Source: Lepus europaeus
Lineage: Eukaryota; Chordata; Mammalia; Lagomorpha; Leporidae
NCBI RefSeq assembly: GCF_033115175.1
Contig: NC_084831.1
Coordinates: forward strand, 7,970,540 to 8,034,539
DNA: 64,000 bases
Direction: 5' to 3'
Every line of letters begins with the position of its first letter. Position 1 is the stretch's first letter. Under the pieces are notes generated by a model that saw only the letters and a list, made by a program, of their open reading frames with translations, ran no database searches and was not told where the DNA came from. This document shows positions 46,001 through 58,000 of this stretch, one piece after another. Position numbers and translations under genes: made by a program.

Positions 46001-49000
46001 TAATGGGCACACTGTCGCACACATACATCATGTAATGGGAACACTGTAGCACATGTACACTGTGTAATGAGAACACTGTAGCACATGTACACTGTGTAAT
46101 GGGAACACTGTAGTACCTGTACACTGTGTAATGAGAACACTGTAGCACATGTACACTGTGTAATGGGAACACTGTAGTACATATACACTGTGTAATGGGA
46201 ACACTGTAGCACATGTACACTGTGTAATGGGAACACTGTAGTACCTGTACACTGTGTAATGAGAACACTGTAGCACATGTACACTGTGTAATGGGAACAC
46301 TAGTACCTGTACACTGTGTAATGGGAACACTGTAGTACATGTACACTGTGTAATGGGAACACTGTAGTACATGTACACTGTGTAATGGGAACACTGTAGT
46401 ACATGTACACTGTGTAATGGGAACACTGTAGTACATATACACTGTGTAATGGGAACACTGTAGCACGTATACACTGTGTAATGGGAACACTGTAGTACCT
46501 GTACACTGTGTAATGGGAACACTGTAGCACATGTACACTGTGTAATGGGAACACTGTAGTACATGTACACTGTGTAATGGGAACACTGTAGTACATATAC
46601 ACTGTGTAATGGGAACACTGTAGTACATATACACTGTGTAATGGGAACACTGTAGCACGTGTACACTGTGTAATGAGAACACTGTAGCACATGTATATTG
46701 TGTAATGGGCACACTGTAGCACATGTACACTGTGTAATGGGAACACTGTAGTACCTATACACTGTGTAATGGGAACACTGTAGCACATGTACACTGTGTA
46801 ATGGGAACACTGTAGCACATGTACACTGTGTAATGGGAACACTGTAGTACATATACACTGTGTAATGGGAACACTGTAGCACATGTACACTGTGTAATGG
46901 GAACACTGTAGTACCTATACACTGTGTAATGGGAACACTGTAGCACATGTACACTGTGTAATGGGAACACTGTAGCACATGTACATTGTGTAATGGGAAC
47001 ACTGTAGCACATGTACATTGTGTAATGGGAACACTGTAGTACCTGTACACTGTGTAATGGGAACACTGTAGCACATGTACATTGTGTAATGGGAACACTG
47101 TAGCACATATACACTGTGTAATGGGAACACTGTAGCACGTATACACTGTGTAATGGGAACACTGTAGCACATGTACACTGTGTAATGAGAACACTGTAGC
47201 ACATGTACACTGTGTAATGGGAACACTGTAGCACATGTACATTGTGTAATGGGAACACTGTAGTGCATGTACACTGTATAATGGGCACACTGTAGCACGT
47301 GTACACTGTGTAATGGGAACACTGTAGTACATGTACACTGTATAATGGGCACACTGTAGCACGTGTACATGTACATGTACTACAATGTGCGGCAGCTGCT
47401 TCTGGGGGGGGAAAATGAAAGTCATTTTTAGTTGTTAAAAAACGTCCAGAGTGGGGCTGGTGCCATGGCTCACTTGGTTAATCCTCTGCCTGTGGCGCCG
47501 GCATCCCATATGGGCGCCGGGTTCTAGTCCTGGCTGTTCCTCTTCCAGTCCAGCTCTCTGCTGTGGCCTGGGAGGGCAGTGGAGGATGGCCCAAGTGCTT
47601 GGGCCCTGCACCCGCATAGGAGACCAGGAGGAAGCACCTGGCTCCTGGCTTCAGATCGGCGCAGTTCCGGTCATAGCGGTCATTTGGGGAGTGAACCAAC
47701 AGAAGGAAGACCTTTCTCTCTGTCTCTCTCTCACTGTCTATGACTCTACCTGTCAAATAAATTAAAAAAAAAAAAAAAGTCCAGAGCGATTAAGGCGTAA
47801 CTCAGATTTGTTAAAGCTAGGACCGTAAGCTTTGTTACATCTTTGGTAAGATCTGAAGTATTCATAATTTCAAATGGTTCCTAACGTGGACAACGTTTGG
47901 GTCAACTCTAAAGTCCTGTTCATATGGGAAACCCACAGCCGTGGTGACTTAGAAGCCGCAGGGCTCGCAGGGAGGGCCGGGAGGTGAGCGCGCGTCTTCA
48001 GGAGGGCCGGGAGGTGAGCGCGCGTCTTCAGGAGGGCTGGAGGTGAGCGCGCGTCTTCAGGAGGGCCGGAGGTGAGCGCGTGTCTTCAGGGAGGGCCGGA
48101 GGTGAGCGTGTGTCTTCAGGGAGGGCCGGAGGTGAGCGCGCATCTTCAGGAGGGCCGGAGGTGAGCGCGCGTCTTCATGGAGGGCCGGAGGTGAGCGCGT
48201 GTCTTCAGGGAGGGCCGGAGGTGAGCGTGTGTCTTCAGGGAGGGCCGGAGGTGAGCGTGCGTCTTCAGGGAGGGCAGGAGGTGAGCGTGTGTCTTCAGGG
48301 AGGTGAGCGCGGAGGTGAGCGCGTGTCTTCAGGGAGGGCCGGAGGTGAGCTTGCGTCTTCAGAGAGGGCCGGAGGTGAGCCGAGTCTTCAGGGAGGGCCG
48401 GAGGTGAGCGCGCGTCTTTAGGGAGGGCCGGAGGTGAGCGTGCATCTTCATGGAGGGCCGGAGGTGAGCTTGCGTCTTCAGAGAGGGCCGGGAGGTGAGC
48501 CGAGTCTTCAGGGAGGGCCGGAGGTGAGCGTGCATCTTCAGGGAGGGCCGGAGGTGAGCGTGCATCTTCATGGAGGGCCGGAGGTGAGCTTGCGTCTTCA
48601 GAGAGGGCCGGAGGTGAGCGTGCGTCTTCAGAGAGGGCCGGGAGGTGAGCCGAGTCTTCAGGGAGGGCCGGAGGTGAGCGTGCATCTTCATGGAGGGCCG
48701 GAGGTGAGCTTGCGTCTTCAGAGAGGGCCGGGAGGTGAGCCGAGTCTTCAGGGAGGGCCGGAGGTGAGCTTGCGTCTTCATGGAGGGCCGGAGGTGAGCT
48801 TGCGTCTTCAGAGAGGGCCCGGAGGTGAGCCGAGTCTTCAGGGAGGGCCGGAGGTGAGCTTGCGTCTTCAGAGAGGGCCCGGAGGTGAGCCGAGTCTTCA
48901 GGGAGGGCCGGAGGTGAGCTTGCGTCTTCAGAGAGGGCCGGGAGGTGAGCCGAGTCTTCAGGGAGGGCCGGAGGTGAGCTTGCGTCTTCAGAGAGGGCCC

Positions 49001-52000
49001 GGAGGTGAGCCGAGTCTTCAGGGAGGGCCGGAGGTGAGCTTGCGTCTTCAGAGAGGGCCCGGAGGTGAGCCGAGTCTTCAGGGAGGGCCGGAGGTGAGCT
49101 TGCGTCTTCAGGGAGGGCCGGGAGGTGAGCCGAGTCTTCAGGGAGGGCCGGAGGTGAGCGCGCGTCTTCAGGGAGGGCCGGGAGGTGAGCCGAGTCTTCA
49201 GGGAGGGCCGGAGGTGAGCGCGCGTCTTCCTTGACCCGCTTTCTACAGCCGTGGAGGAGTGCAGCCAGAAAGGCTGCCTCGCCCTGTCCCTCCTCGAGCT
49301 CCTGGGTTTTAACTTGACCTTCGTCTTCTTGGCCAGCCTGCTTGTCCTGATCGAGGTGAGGAGGTCTCATGGGCCCGTTGGCTCGGGCGGTGCTGGAGCC
49401 GAAGACGCAGTTTCCAGAATGTCAGGCAACGGCTACGTGATGACAGATTCCTACAGAAGTGGCCTCTTGTTTGCTTAGAACAGTTCTGGGAAGTAAAGGC
49501 TCCAGCCTCTGATGAGAGTAAAGAGGAAAATTCTAGGTTGGGTGGTGGTTCTCAGCCCTGGCAGCACACTGGACTCGCCTGGGGAACTTTTAAAAAAACT
49601 ACTCCTGCCTGGGCCCCAGCTCAGACAAACGATCAGAGTCCTTGCAAGTGGGTGCCACCTGGGTTGCTGAAGTCCCTGGGTGGCGCTGACTCACGGGGAA
49701 CCTGTTAGAAGGAAGATAGGGCCTCCTCTTCCCCTCAGACCTGCTGAGTCAGAACCTCTGCAGGTGGGGCCCAGCCCCTGCGGCTTACCCAGCCCTCCAG
49801 GTGAGCTGATGCTGCTGGGGAAGATGGAAAGAGGCGAGCTTGGGGAGGGGCGCCTGAGGGGCCGACGGGTTTGAGCTCACGGGTGTTTGTTCTCACCCCC
49901 CAGCCGGTGGCAGCAGGCTCTGGCATACCCGAGATCAAATGCTACCTGAATGGCGTCAAGGTGCCGGGAATTGTCCGGCTCCGGACCCTGCTCTGCAAAG
50001 TCTTCGGAGTGCTGTTCAGCGTGGCTGGAGGTGAGGCGGGTCCTTGATCTTTCTGGCACTCAGGGTGCAAAGATGACGAGACGCTTTGTTGTATGTAAGT
50101 TAATTGAATCTGGAGGGGGCCTCCCACAGGCGGGTGTCTGCCCCTTGTGTGGTTGGGTTCTTTTTTAAAAACAGACACTCAGTATTATTCAGAGAGCTCT
50201 TGACAAACACGCCATTCTGTTCTGGAGTAGAATGGCCATCAAGTTGGTTTGTGGAGTTGGCAAGCTTTTTGTCTGAATGGCTGGATGGTAAATCATTGAG
50301 GCTTTGTGGGCCAGGAGAGAAGATGGAGGGATATAAAATACAAGAATAGAAAAGCCACGCCTGCCTCCAGGCTGGTTAAGAACAGGCAGGGAGCGGGTCT
50401 TGGCTCAGGGACTGTACTTTGCTGATCCCGGATTTAGCTGTGACGAGTGGGGCCGGTGTTGTGCCACAATGGGTTAAGCCACCACTTGCGACTCTGGCGG
50501 CATCCCGTATCAAAGCACCAGTTTGAGTCCTGGCTGCTCCGGTTCCAATCCAGCTCCCTGCTAATGTGCCTGGGAAAGCAGCCGGGGATGGCCCAGGTGC
50601 TTGGGTCCCTACCACCCACAGGGGAGGAGACCTGGATAGAGTTCAAGGCTCCTGGCTTTGGCCTGGCCCAGCCCTGGCTGTTGTAGCCATCTGGGTAGTG
50701 AACCAGCAGATAAAAGATCTCTCTCTGTGTCTCTTTCTGCCTTTCAAATAAATAAAATAAATGTTAAAAAAAAAATTTAAAAAAGAATGTAAAGCATATT
50801 TTTCTCTTATAGCAATACTTTAAACAGAGCTTGTGTAGTGAGAATTTGACTGTCTTCTCTTACGGAGTCGTGCCCATGTCTGTTTCTGGTTTGTCAGGAG
50901 AGAGTTTATGGAGCAGAGGTCTCTGACCCAGAGGCTCTGTGCTGACTGACTGTCTTCCCTCTCTCCCTGTCCCCAGGGCTCTTTGTGGGGAAGGAAGGCC
51001 CCATGATCCACAGTGGAGCCGTGGTAGGAGCCGGCCTCCCCCAGGTGAGGGCAGGGCCCAAGAGGACACAGCCCTCCAAGTGGGCCTCCTGGGCGGGAGC
51101 GTCCACTGGGAGCTCCCTGACCCGACTCGGGCACCTGATCCCACTCGGGCTCGATAGGAAAACGACGCTGGCTCCCAGGAGCGTGCAGAGCTTACGCTGA
51201 AATGGAGCTGGCTCCCTGCTGAGTCCCAGGAGCAGGCTGGCTGAGGACAAGTCGCCATAGAAGGTCCCCTGGTGCCCCCCGCAGCCATTGCCCACTGCGT
51301 CCGTGGAGAGTGGCGTGGCCGGTCACCTCCGTGCTGCCCGAGGCCCGGAAGCTGGGAGCGGCAGCCAAGGTGGCCTCAGCCACAGCTCTGTGCTGATTCT
51401 CGTGTGGCAGAGCCGCGGTAGCAGCTGCCTGCTGACGCTGTCTGCCTGCCCGATTGCTCCCGCGCTGGTCCGTTCTCTGCGGCTGCCCTCAGGGCTCAGT
51501 TGTCATCATCCCCATTCTCAGATGAGGAGACTGAGGCTCTGAGGTTGGGGAGCCAGCTCCGGCTCGTACGGGTTGCCCCGCCTTCCGGGGTTAAAGCGTA
51601 AGGCCTCTCCGTTCCCCGTGAGCAGTCGCTGGGAGATGTTTCCCTCCCAGAGCCCGTCTAGATCTCACTCTGCTGCTGCCTCGCCTGCCCGGTGTCCCGA
51701 AAGTGAGCTGAGAGGTGGACAGAGGCCAGGCAAGGGAGGGCAGCGGGAGAGGCTGCGTGCCGGGCTGGGACACCCCGGGCCTCCCCTTGCCGGCATCCCT
51801 GAGCGAGCGCGCTGCATCCGCTGCGGCACTGTCGGCTCCTCGGCTCCTCCTAACCCTTTGCTCAGCTCTTTCCCATTTTTCTTCCTGACTTGTTGACTCT
51901 GCACAAAATGCAGTTGGTGGAAATCCGAGAAATGTGGGGGCAGGGAAAATCACTTCCTCCCGGAGGGAGCCGCTTCCTTTTTCCACGTTGCCGTTACGGG

Positions 52001-55000
52001 CTCTTCCTCCTGGCCCTCGCCTGCCCGGGTGTGCTCCCAGCAAAGCGGCCTCCGTGTGCAGGGACTTCTGCGGCTCTGGTCCTTGAGCGCTGCCCTCTGA
52101 CTTTATCTGCTCTGGTTCTAGTTTCAGAGCATCTCCTTACGGAAGATCCAGTTTAACTTCCCCTACTTCCGAAGTGACAGGTAAGGAGAGGTTAGGAATT
52201 GCAGCCCATGCTAGGCAGGCTACGTGTAAAACCCAACCATCAGAAAGGGAAGTGGGCTTTGAGTTATTCTGAAAGCAAGAAGCACAAGAACCAAGCTGGC
52301 CTCATGACTTTTATTTTATCCTGCTGGAAGGCCTGGAAACCTCTCAGGCCAGGAAGATGGGCCCAGATCAAAAACCCAGCTAAGGGGCGGTGTCTGGCCT
52401 AGTGGTTGCAATGTTGCTTGGATGCTACATCCCATATCAGAGTGCCTGGGGTAGAATTCTGGCTCCCAGTCGGATTCTGGCTTCTTGCAAACACCTGCCC
52501 AGGGAGGTGGCAGACAATGGCCAAAGCAGCTGTGTCCCTGCCCCCTCCTGGAGATGCAGATGGAATTGCTGACTCCTGGCTTGGGCTGGCCCCGCCTAGG
52601 CCACTGAAAGCGTTTGCAGAGTAAAGCAGCAGATGGGAGATGTGTTTCTCTCTGTCTTCCCAATAAATTGAAAACAAACAAAAATTCAAAACTCAAGCAA
52701 GACAGGCTACAGGCAGGCGAATTATCAAGGAGGTATTGTGTATTCCCAAATGATCGTCTTGGTCGGCCACCTTCCTAGGTGGGAGGCCCTCCGCTCAGAA
52801 CACTCTGGCCCGTGGGTTTGTGCATGGTGCTACCCGGCACACCTCGTGGGGCCCTGGGAATCCGAGGTTCAGCTGAGGGCTTGGGCCACCTTCTCATTCT
52901 GGAAATTCCCCGAGAGCTGCTGTTCACCCCCCTCCCCGCCCCGACACGTGACCAGTGAGCACCGTGACGTCCTCCCCGGTGGCAGCTCTGCGGGGGACTT
53001 GCCTCCTGAACTGGGAGCAGGGAGATGACGGTGCTGGGGATCCCCGTTCCCAGTGCTGGAGCCCCACCGAGGGACTGCTGACGCCAAGAGCCAGCACTGG
53101 GTTTGCTGCTGAGGTCGCCCCAACCCGGAACCTGCCTGTTCATGGCCCCAGCTTTCCCTAGGTCATGAGATAAAATATTCACAGATAAGTGAGTTAGAAA
53201 CAGCCTTTGACGGGGGTTCTTACCTGGATTAAACGTGTCTCTCTCTCTCTCTCCCTCCCCCTCCCCAGAGACAAGCGAGACTTTGTATCAGCAGGAGCCG
53301 CTGCGGGAATTGCTGCAGCTTTTGGGGCTCCCATTGGGGCGACCCTGTTCAGCCTGGAGGAGGGCTCGTCTTTCTGGAACCAAGGGCTCACGTGGAAAGT
53401 GGTGAGGAGGACCGTCAGTGAAAACCAGCTCGTAGATGGGACCCCACCCTCTAGAATTACACGGGGCGTCCCGCAGGAGGGCTCCCGGTGGCTTTGGTGA
53501 CGGAGGAGTGGACTCAGCTGGAAGTCCCCCGGCTCCGGCCCCCAGCGCCTCACTCTGGGACTTTTACTCTCACAGCTGCGCTCTCCGCTCTTCCCAGACA
53601 GCGAAGGCCAGGTTACGCTGCTGCACTCTGAATGAGCCACAGCCAGGCAGGCGTGGCGTTAGCGCTGTCAGGGCAGGAAGTGGCGGTCAGGACTGGAGCC
53701 CTGCTCCATCCTCGGCGTAGAGGCTCTTCCCATTGCGAGTGCCTCATTTAGGGCAGGGTCTCGTCCGGAACAGGCTCTGCGTGACGCCGCCGGTTGAGTG
53801 AGAACGCCTTGGGGCGGGATGGAGAACTGGCCGCTCTGGAGTTGTATCTCCTGCGCTGTGCCCCGTTCCCTGGATCCCACCTCCCTTCTCCTGGCCGCTG
53901 AAGGGCAGTAGACACCAGGAGGAAGTATTGGGGGGCCGGGGAGAGGCACACATCACCGGTGAATGTTCTTGTTTCCATCACCACCCCCAGCTCTTCTGTT
54001 CCATGTCTGCCACTTTCACCCTCAACTTCTTCCGTTCTGGGATTCAGTTTGGAAGTTGGGGTTCCTTCCAGCTCCCGGGATTGCTGAACTTCGGCGAGTT
54101 TAAGGTATGTCTTGCCCGTCTCCCCCAGGATTTCTTACTTGACCCGTGAACACTGCTCCTGTGGAGCAGAGAGGAGTGATCGGGGCTAGGCTCAGGGTCT
54201 TCCGGTGGTGGCGTCCCCACCCCTTCCGTCTCGTACACGCCCTGCTCGCTGTGAGCGGGGTTCCAGCACGGCCCTGGCTCTTTGGGAAGAGAGGGCAGCC
54301 CTGGCTCTGTTCTTGTCTCCTCCTCTCCTGTCCCTTCCTGCTCTCACGACCACACTGGTTTTTCTCTCTCCCTCCCTTTCCCCTTCTCTCAGTGCTCTGA
54401 CTCTGATAAAAAATGTCATCTCTGGACAGCTATGGATATGGGTTTCTTCGTCGTGATGGGGGTCATTGGGGGCCTCCTGGGAGCCACGTTCAACTGTCTG
54501 AACAAGAGGCTTGCAAAGTACCGTATGCGAAACGTGCACCCGAAACCTAAGCTCGTCAGGTATCTGCCGCTGCCTCCCCGAGCCTGCTGGGGCTCCCTGA
54601 GTTCCGTGCGGCCTGCGCCATCTCTCCCCAGGAAGACGGCCACAGGAGCAGACCCTGTCCCACACCAGCCTTGGCTTCTCGGCTAAGACTGAGGGAGTCA
54701 GTGGGGTCGTAAATCTGTATGCGCAGACAGGCTGAGATTGTTGGTGTCAAATGCTGGTTGACCTCCTGCCACTCCGGCCTTGCACCAGGGCACGTGGCAC
54801 AGAAGGAGGATCTGTGTGGCCCTGGACCTTCATGGAAGGCCAGCCCATTCCTCGGAGGGAGATGGCGTGGCTGCAGCAGCCCGCTTCATCGTGGCGTACA
54901 TGTTGCTGGAAGCCAGCTCGGCTCTGACGGATTCTGCATGTGTGTGTTGACCGGGGGCTGCTGTGAGTGCTCTGGGGGAGATGAGGGCTGGGGGTCGTAG

Positions 55001-58000
55001 AGTTCCTGAGATGAGGGCGCCTTTTGATTGCAGTCAAACAGCTGCGCTCTCCTTTCCAGAGTCTTAGAGAGCCTCCTGGTGTCTCTGGTCACCACCTTGG
55101 TGGTGTTCGTGGCCTCGATGGTGTTGGGAGAATGCCGACAGATGTCGTCTTCGAGCCAGATCAGTAACGGCTCACTGAAGCTCCAGGTAACCCCAGTGCA
55201 CCTGCTGCCTTTACCCACAGAGAAGACTCAGAGCGTGCAACTCGCCTCTGTCTAGAGCACAGACGTGTGGGTTCGTCATCCCACACCCGTAGCAGGTTGC
55301 TGAGAGACACTGGGAGCTGTGGTTGCTTCTTCACCTGAGAGAGGACGTGCGCCAGACGCCCCGCTGACGTCTGCAGAGACGTCACCGTGGGCGTCCTTGC
55401 GAGTGCACGAGGCTAATGAGAAACAGAAGCTGTAGGAAGCTGGCTGCCCAGTGCTCCTCCAGGCCCCCACGCACGCTCCTGCCACCTCCCCGCCCCCCAC
55501 TGCTTGCCCTTTTGAACGTGAGTCTGCAGATGGGGAGGGAGGAGTGGAGGAGTGGAGGAGTGCCTGTGTCAGGTGCATGGCCGTCTCGGGCTCTGGGGCA
55601 CTTCTGGTTCTCTGCCATGCATCCTTGGTGCCTTTCTCTCTCTCCCTTCTCAGGGCTGTATGGTATTTTCCAGAACCTTTTTCTGAGGAGCAGAGCCCAC
55701 GAGATAGGCATTGGGGTGTACTCTACCCTGTGTTGTTCGGTCCACTCCAGCGGGCCTAAGAGCCAGACGTGTGGTTCTGGCCTCCAGGGCCGGGCTGATG
55801 TCGCCTCTGAGGGCTCTGTTTCTTGTTGCTCCCAGGTAGCCACAGGAGCCCTTCAGAGCCCCTTGGGGCCTTTGGGTGGCTGCCTCGCCAGTCCATGAGT
55901 GCCTAGAGCGTGCTGGATCAGAGGTTGGCAAACTGTGGCCTGTGGGCTGAGTCCAGCCCTTCACGAATGCTTGTGTAGTGTGGTGCCCAAGGCAGGAGTG
56001 GTTTTAACTCTTTTAAGGGTTGGGAGGAAAGGAAGGAAGGGGAGAGGAGGGAGTGGGGAGGGAAGGAGAGAGAGAAAGAGGAAAAGAACAATAAAAATGT
56101 GCCACAGGACTGCGTGTGGCCGGCCAAGTCTAGGATATCTGCTCTCTGGCTCTTTATAGGAGAGTTTTGCCCGTGGTCACTTCATGAGTGCATCAGTATT
56201 TTCAAAATTCATAGATCTGGACGATTCAGAAACAAGCCTAAAGGATTCTGTAGTCAAATGGGTCAACCAGCATTAAATAGCTTCCTTTAATACAAGTCTC
56301 TGTAGGGCCTTTAATGTTCCCGCGAGCGTTAGCCATGTTTGTGTGCCGGATACTCCGCTGAGCACTTTCCAAGCGTGAGTTCATTGAATCCTCACCACCA
56401 CCACACTGGCCAACGGCGTCATCCCCCCGCTACACGTGGGAAAACCGAGGCACAGGGAGACCCTGTCCAGGACCGCTCAGCCAGGAGGGCAGGGCCTGAG
56501 GGCAGAGATCATTCCCGTGTTACAGAGGAGGGAACCAAAGCTTCACAGAGCCAAGGTCGCTAGAGAGCGGCCGGCAGGGAGCGGCCAGCAGGGAGCGGCC
56601 GGCAGGGAGTGCGCTCCGCCTCAGCAGTCTCCGTGGGCTCCGAGAAGCGCTGTGATGCGTGGGACTCGGCAGAGCCCTCAGCACTGGCGTTCCTGGTGCC
56701 TCGCTGGAGAAGCATCGCGCATGCCGCCAGCAGGCCGGCAGCTCCACCAGGCTGGGTCTCTCCTCTCCCCTGCGCTAGGTTCTGCTGACAGGGCCGCGGT
56801 CCTCCATCCAGCCGGACTGCCGGCCAGGTCCACCTGGGAGGATTATCAGACTCTACCTGGAATTGTTAGAAACCCGCGTGAGCGCCTCTCTGCGGCGTCA
56901 TCGGGAAGAAGCCCCGCCCTCAGTGGGTCTCTGTAGTCACACTTCTACCCGGTTTGCACAGTCCACGCCCTAGAAGGCCAGGAGCCATCACCGTAACAGC
57001 CTCCCCTCCAGGGCAGCAGCGCCTCATCCTCCCACACGGGAGACAGCAGTAAGGGCCCGGAGTGAGCTGAGATGACTCGTTTTCCCCAGAGTGGGCTCTG
57101 AGTACCAGCCCGGGTCTGGAAAGAGGCGAGGCCAGGAGCGCGGTGTCAGCCCCCAGCTCAGTCGGGGTGCGGGTGCTTCTACAGCAGCTCAGGGCTGGGG
57201 CTTCAGGTCAGGCAGTGACTGGGACCCTCCCCCCAGATTCCCTGGCCTCGTCCTTCCATGGTCCTGAATGCCCTCGGGCCAGGCCTCCCACAGCGTCCCT
57301 TGTCACTCACGTAGCGTGAGGTGAGGAGGCAGAGCCAATCCATGGTGAAGCGTGGTCGTGGTGACGTTTGTATCACGAGCGTGGCTCGACGCGTGGCTCG
57401 ACAAAGGCCTTAGCTGGATTCTTTACTCGCTGCCATCAAGATGCAAAGAACTTAGCATCACGGTTGGCCGCTGCGCACGTGGAGCAGTTTCGGCTGCCTG
57501 TTCAATTTGCAGGCTCTGATCTAGCTGGGGACATCCCCTTGAAGACTCAAGAGGGCCCTGGCAGGTGCCTTTTGTTGGCTTTTATGTTTGTTTGTTTGTT
57601 TAAGATTTATCTTTTTTTTTTTTTCTTTTTAACAGGCAGAGTTAGGCAGAGAGAGAGAGACAGAGAGAAAGGTCTTCCTTCTGTTGGTTCACTCCCCTAA
57701 TGGCCGCTATAGCCAGTGCTGCGCCAATCCGAAGCCAAGAGCCAGGTGCTTCCTCCTGGTCTCCCATGTGGGTGCAGGGCCCAAGCACTTGGGCCATCCA
57801 CTGCCTTCCCGGGCCACAGCAGAGAGCTGGACTGGAAGAGGAGCAACCGGGACAGAATCCGGCGCCCCAACCAGGACTAGAACCCAGGGTGCTGGTGCCG
57901 CAGGCGGAGGATTAGCCTAGTGAGCCGCAGTGCCGGCCTAAGATTTATCTTTGACAGGCAGAGTGACAGATTTTCCAACTGCTGGTTCACTCCCCAAATG

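Noticed and set aside
44925-47425. Open minus-strand frames up to about 600 codons with [14 protein letters not shown]-type repeats
   Set aside because: Artefact of the 32-bp minisatellite: all three frames of the same unit alternate along the peptide. No start context, splice sites or conservation.
48057-49370. Ala/Pro-rich 437-codon minus frame and the Gly-rich plus frame over the 30-bp array
   Set aside because: Tandem-repeat artefact that overlaps CLCN6 exon 6 antisense.
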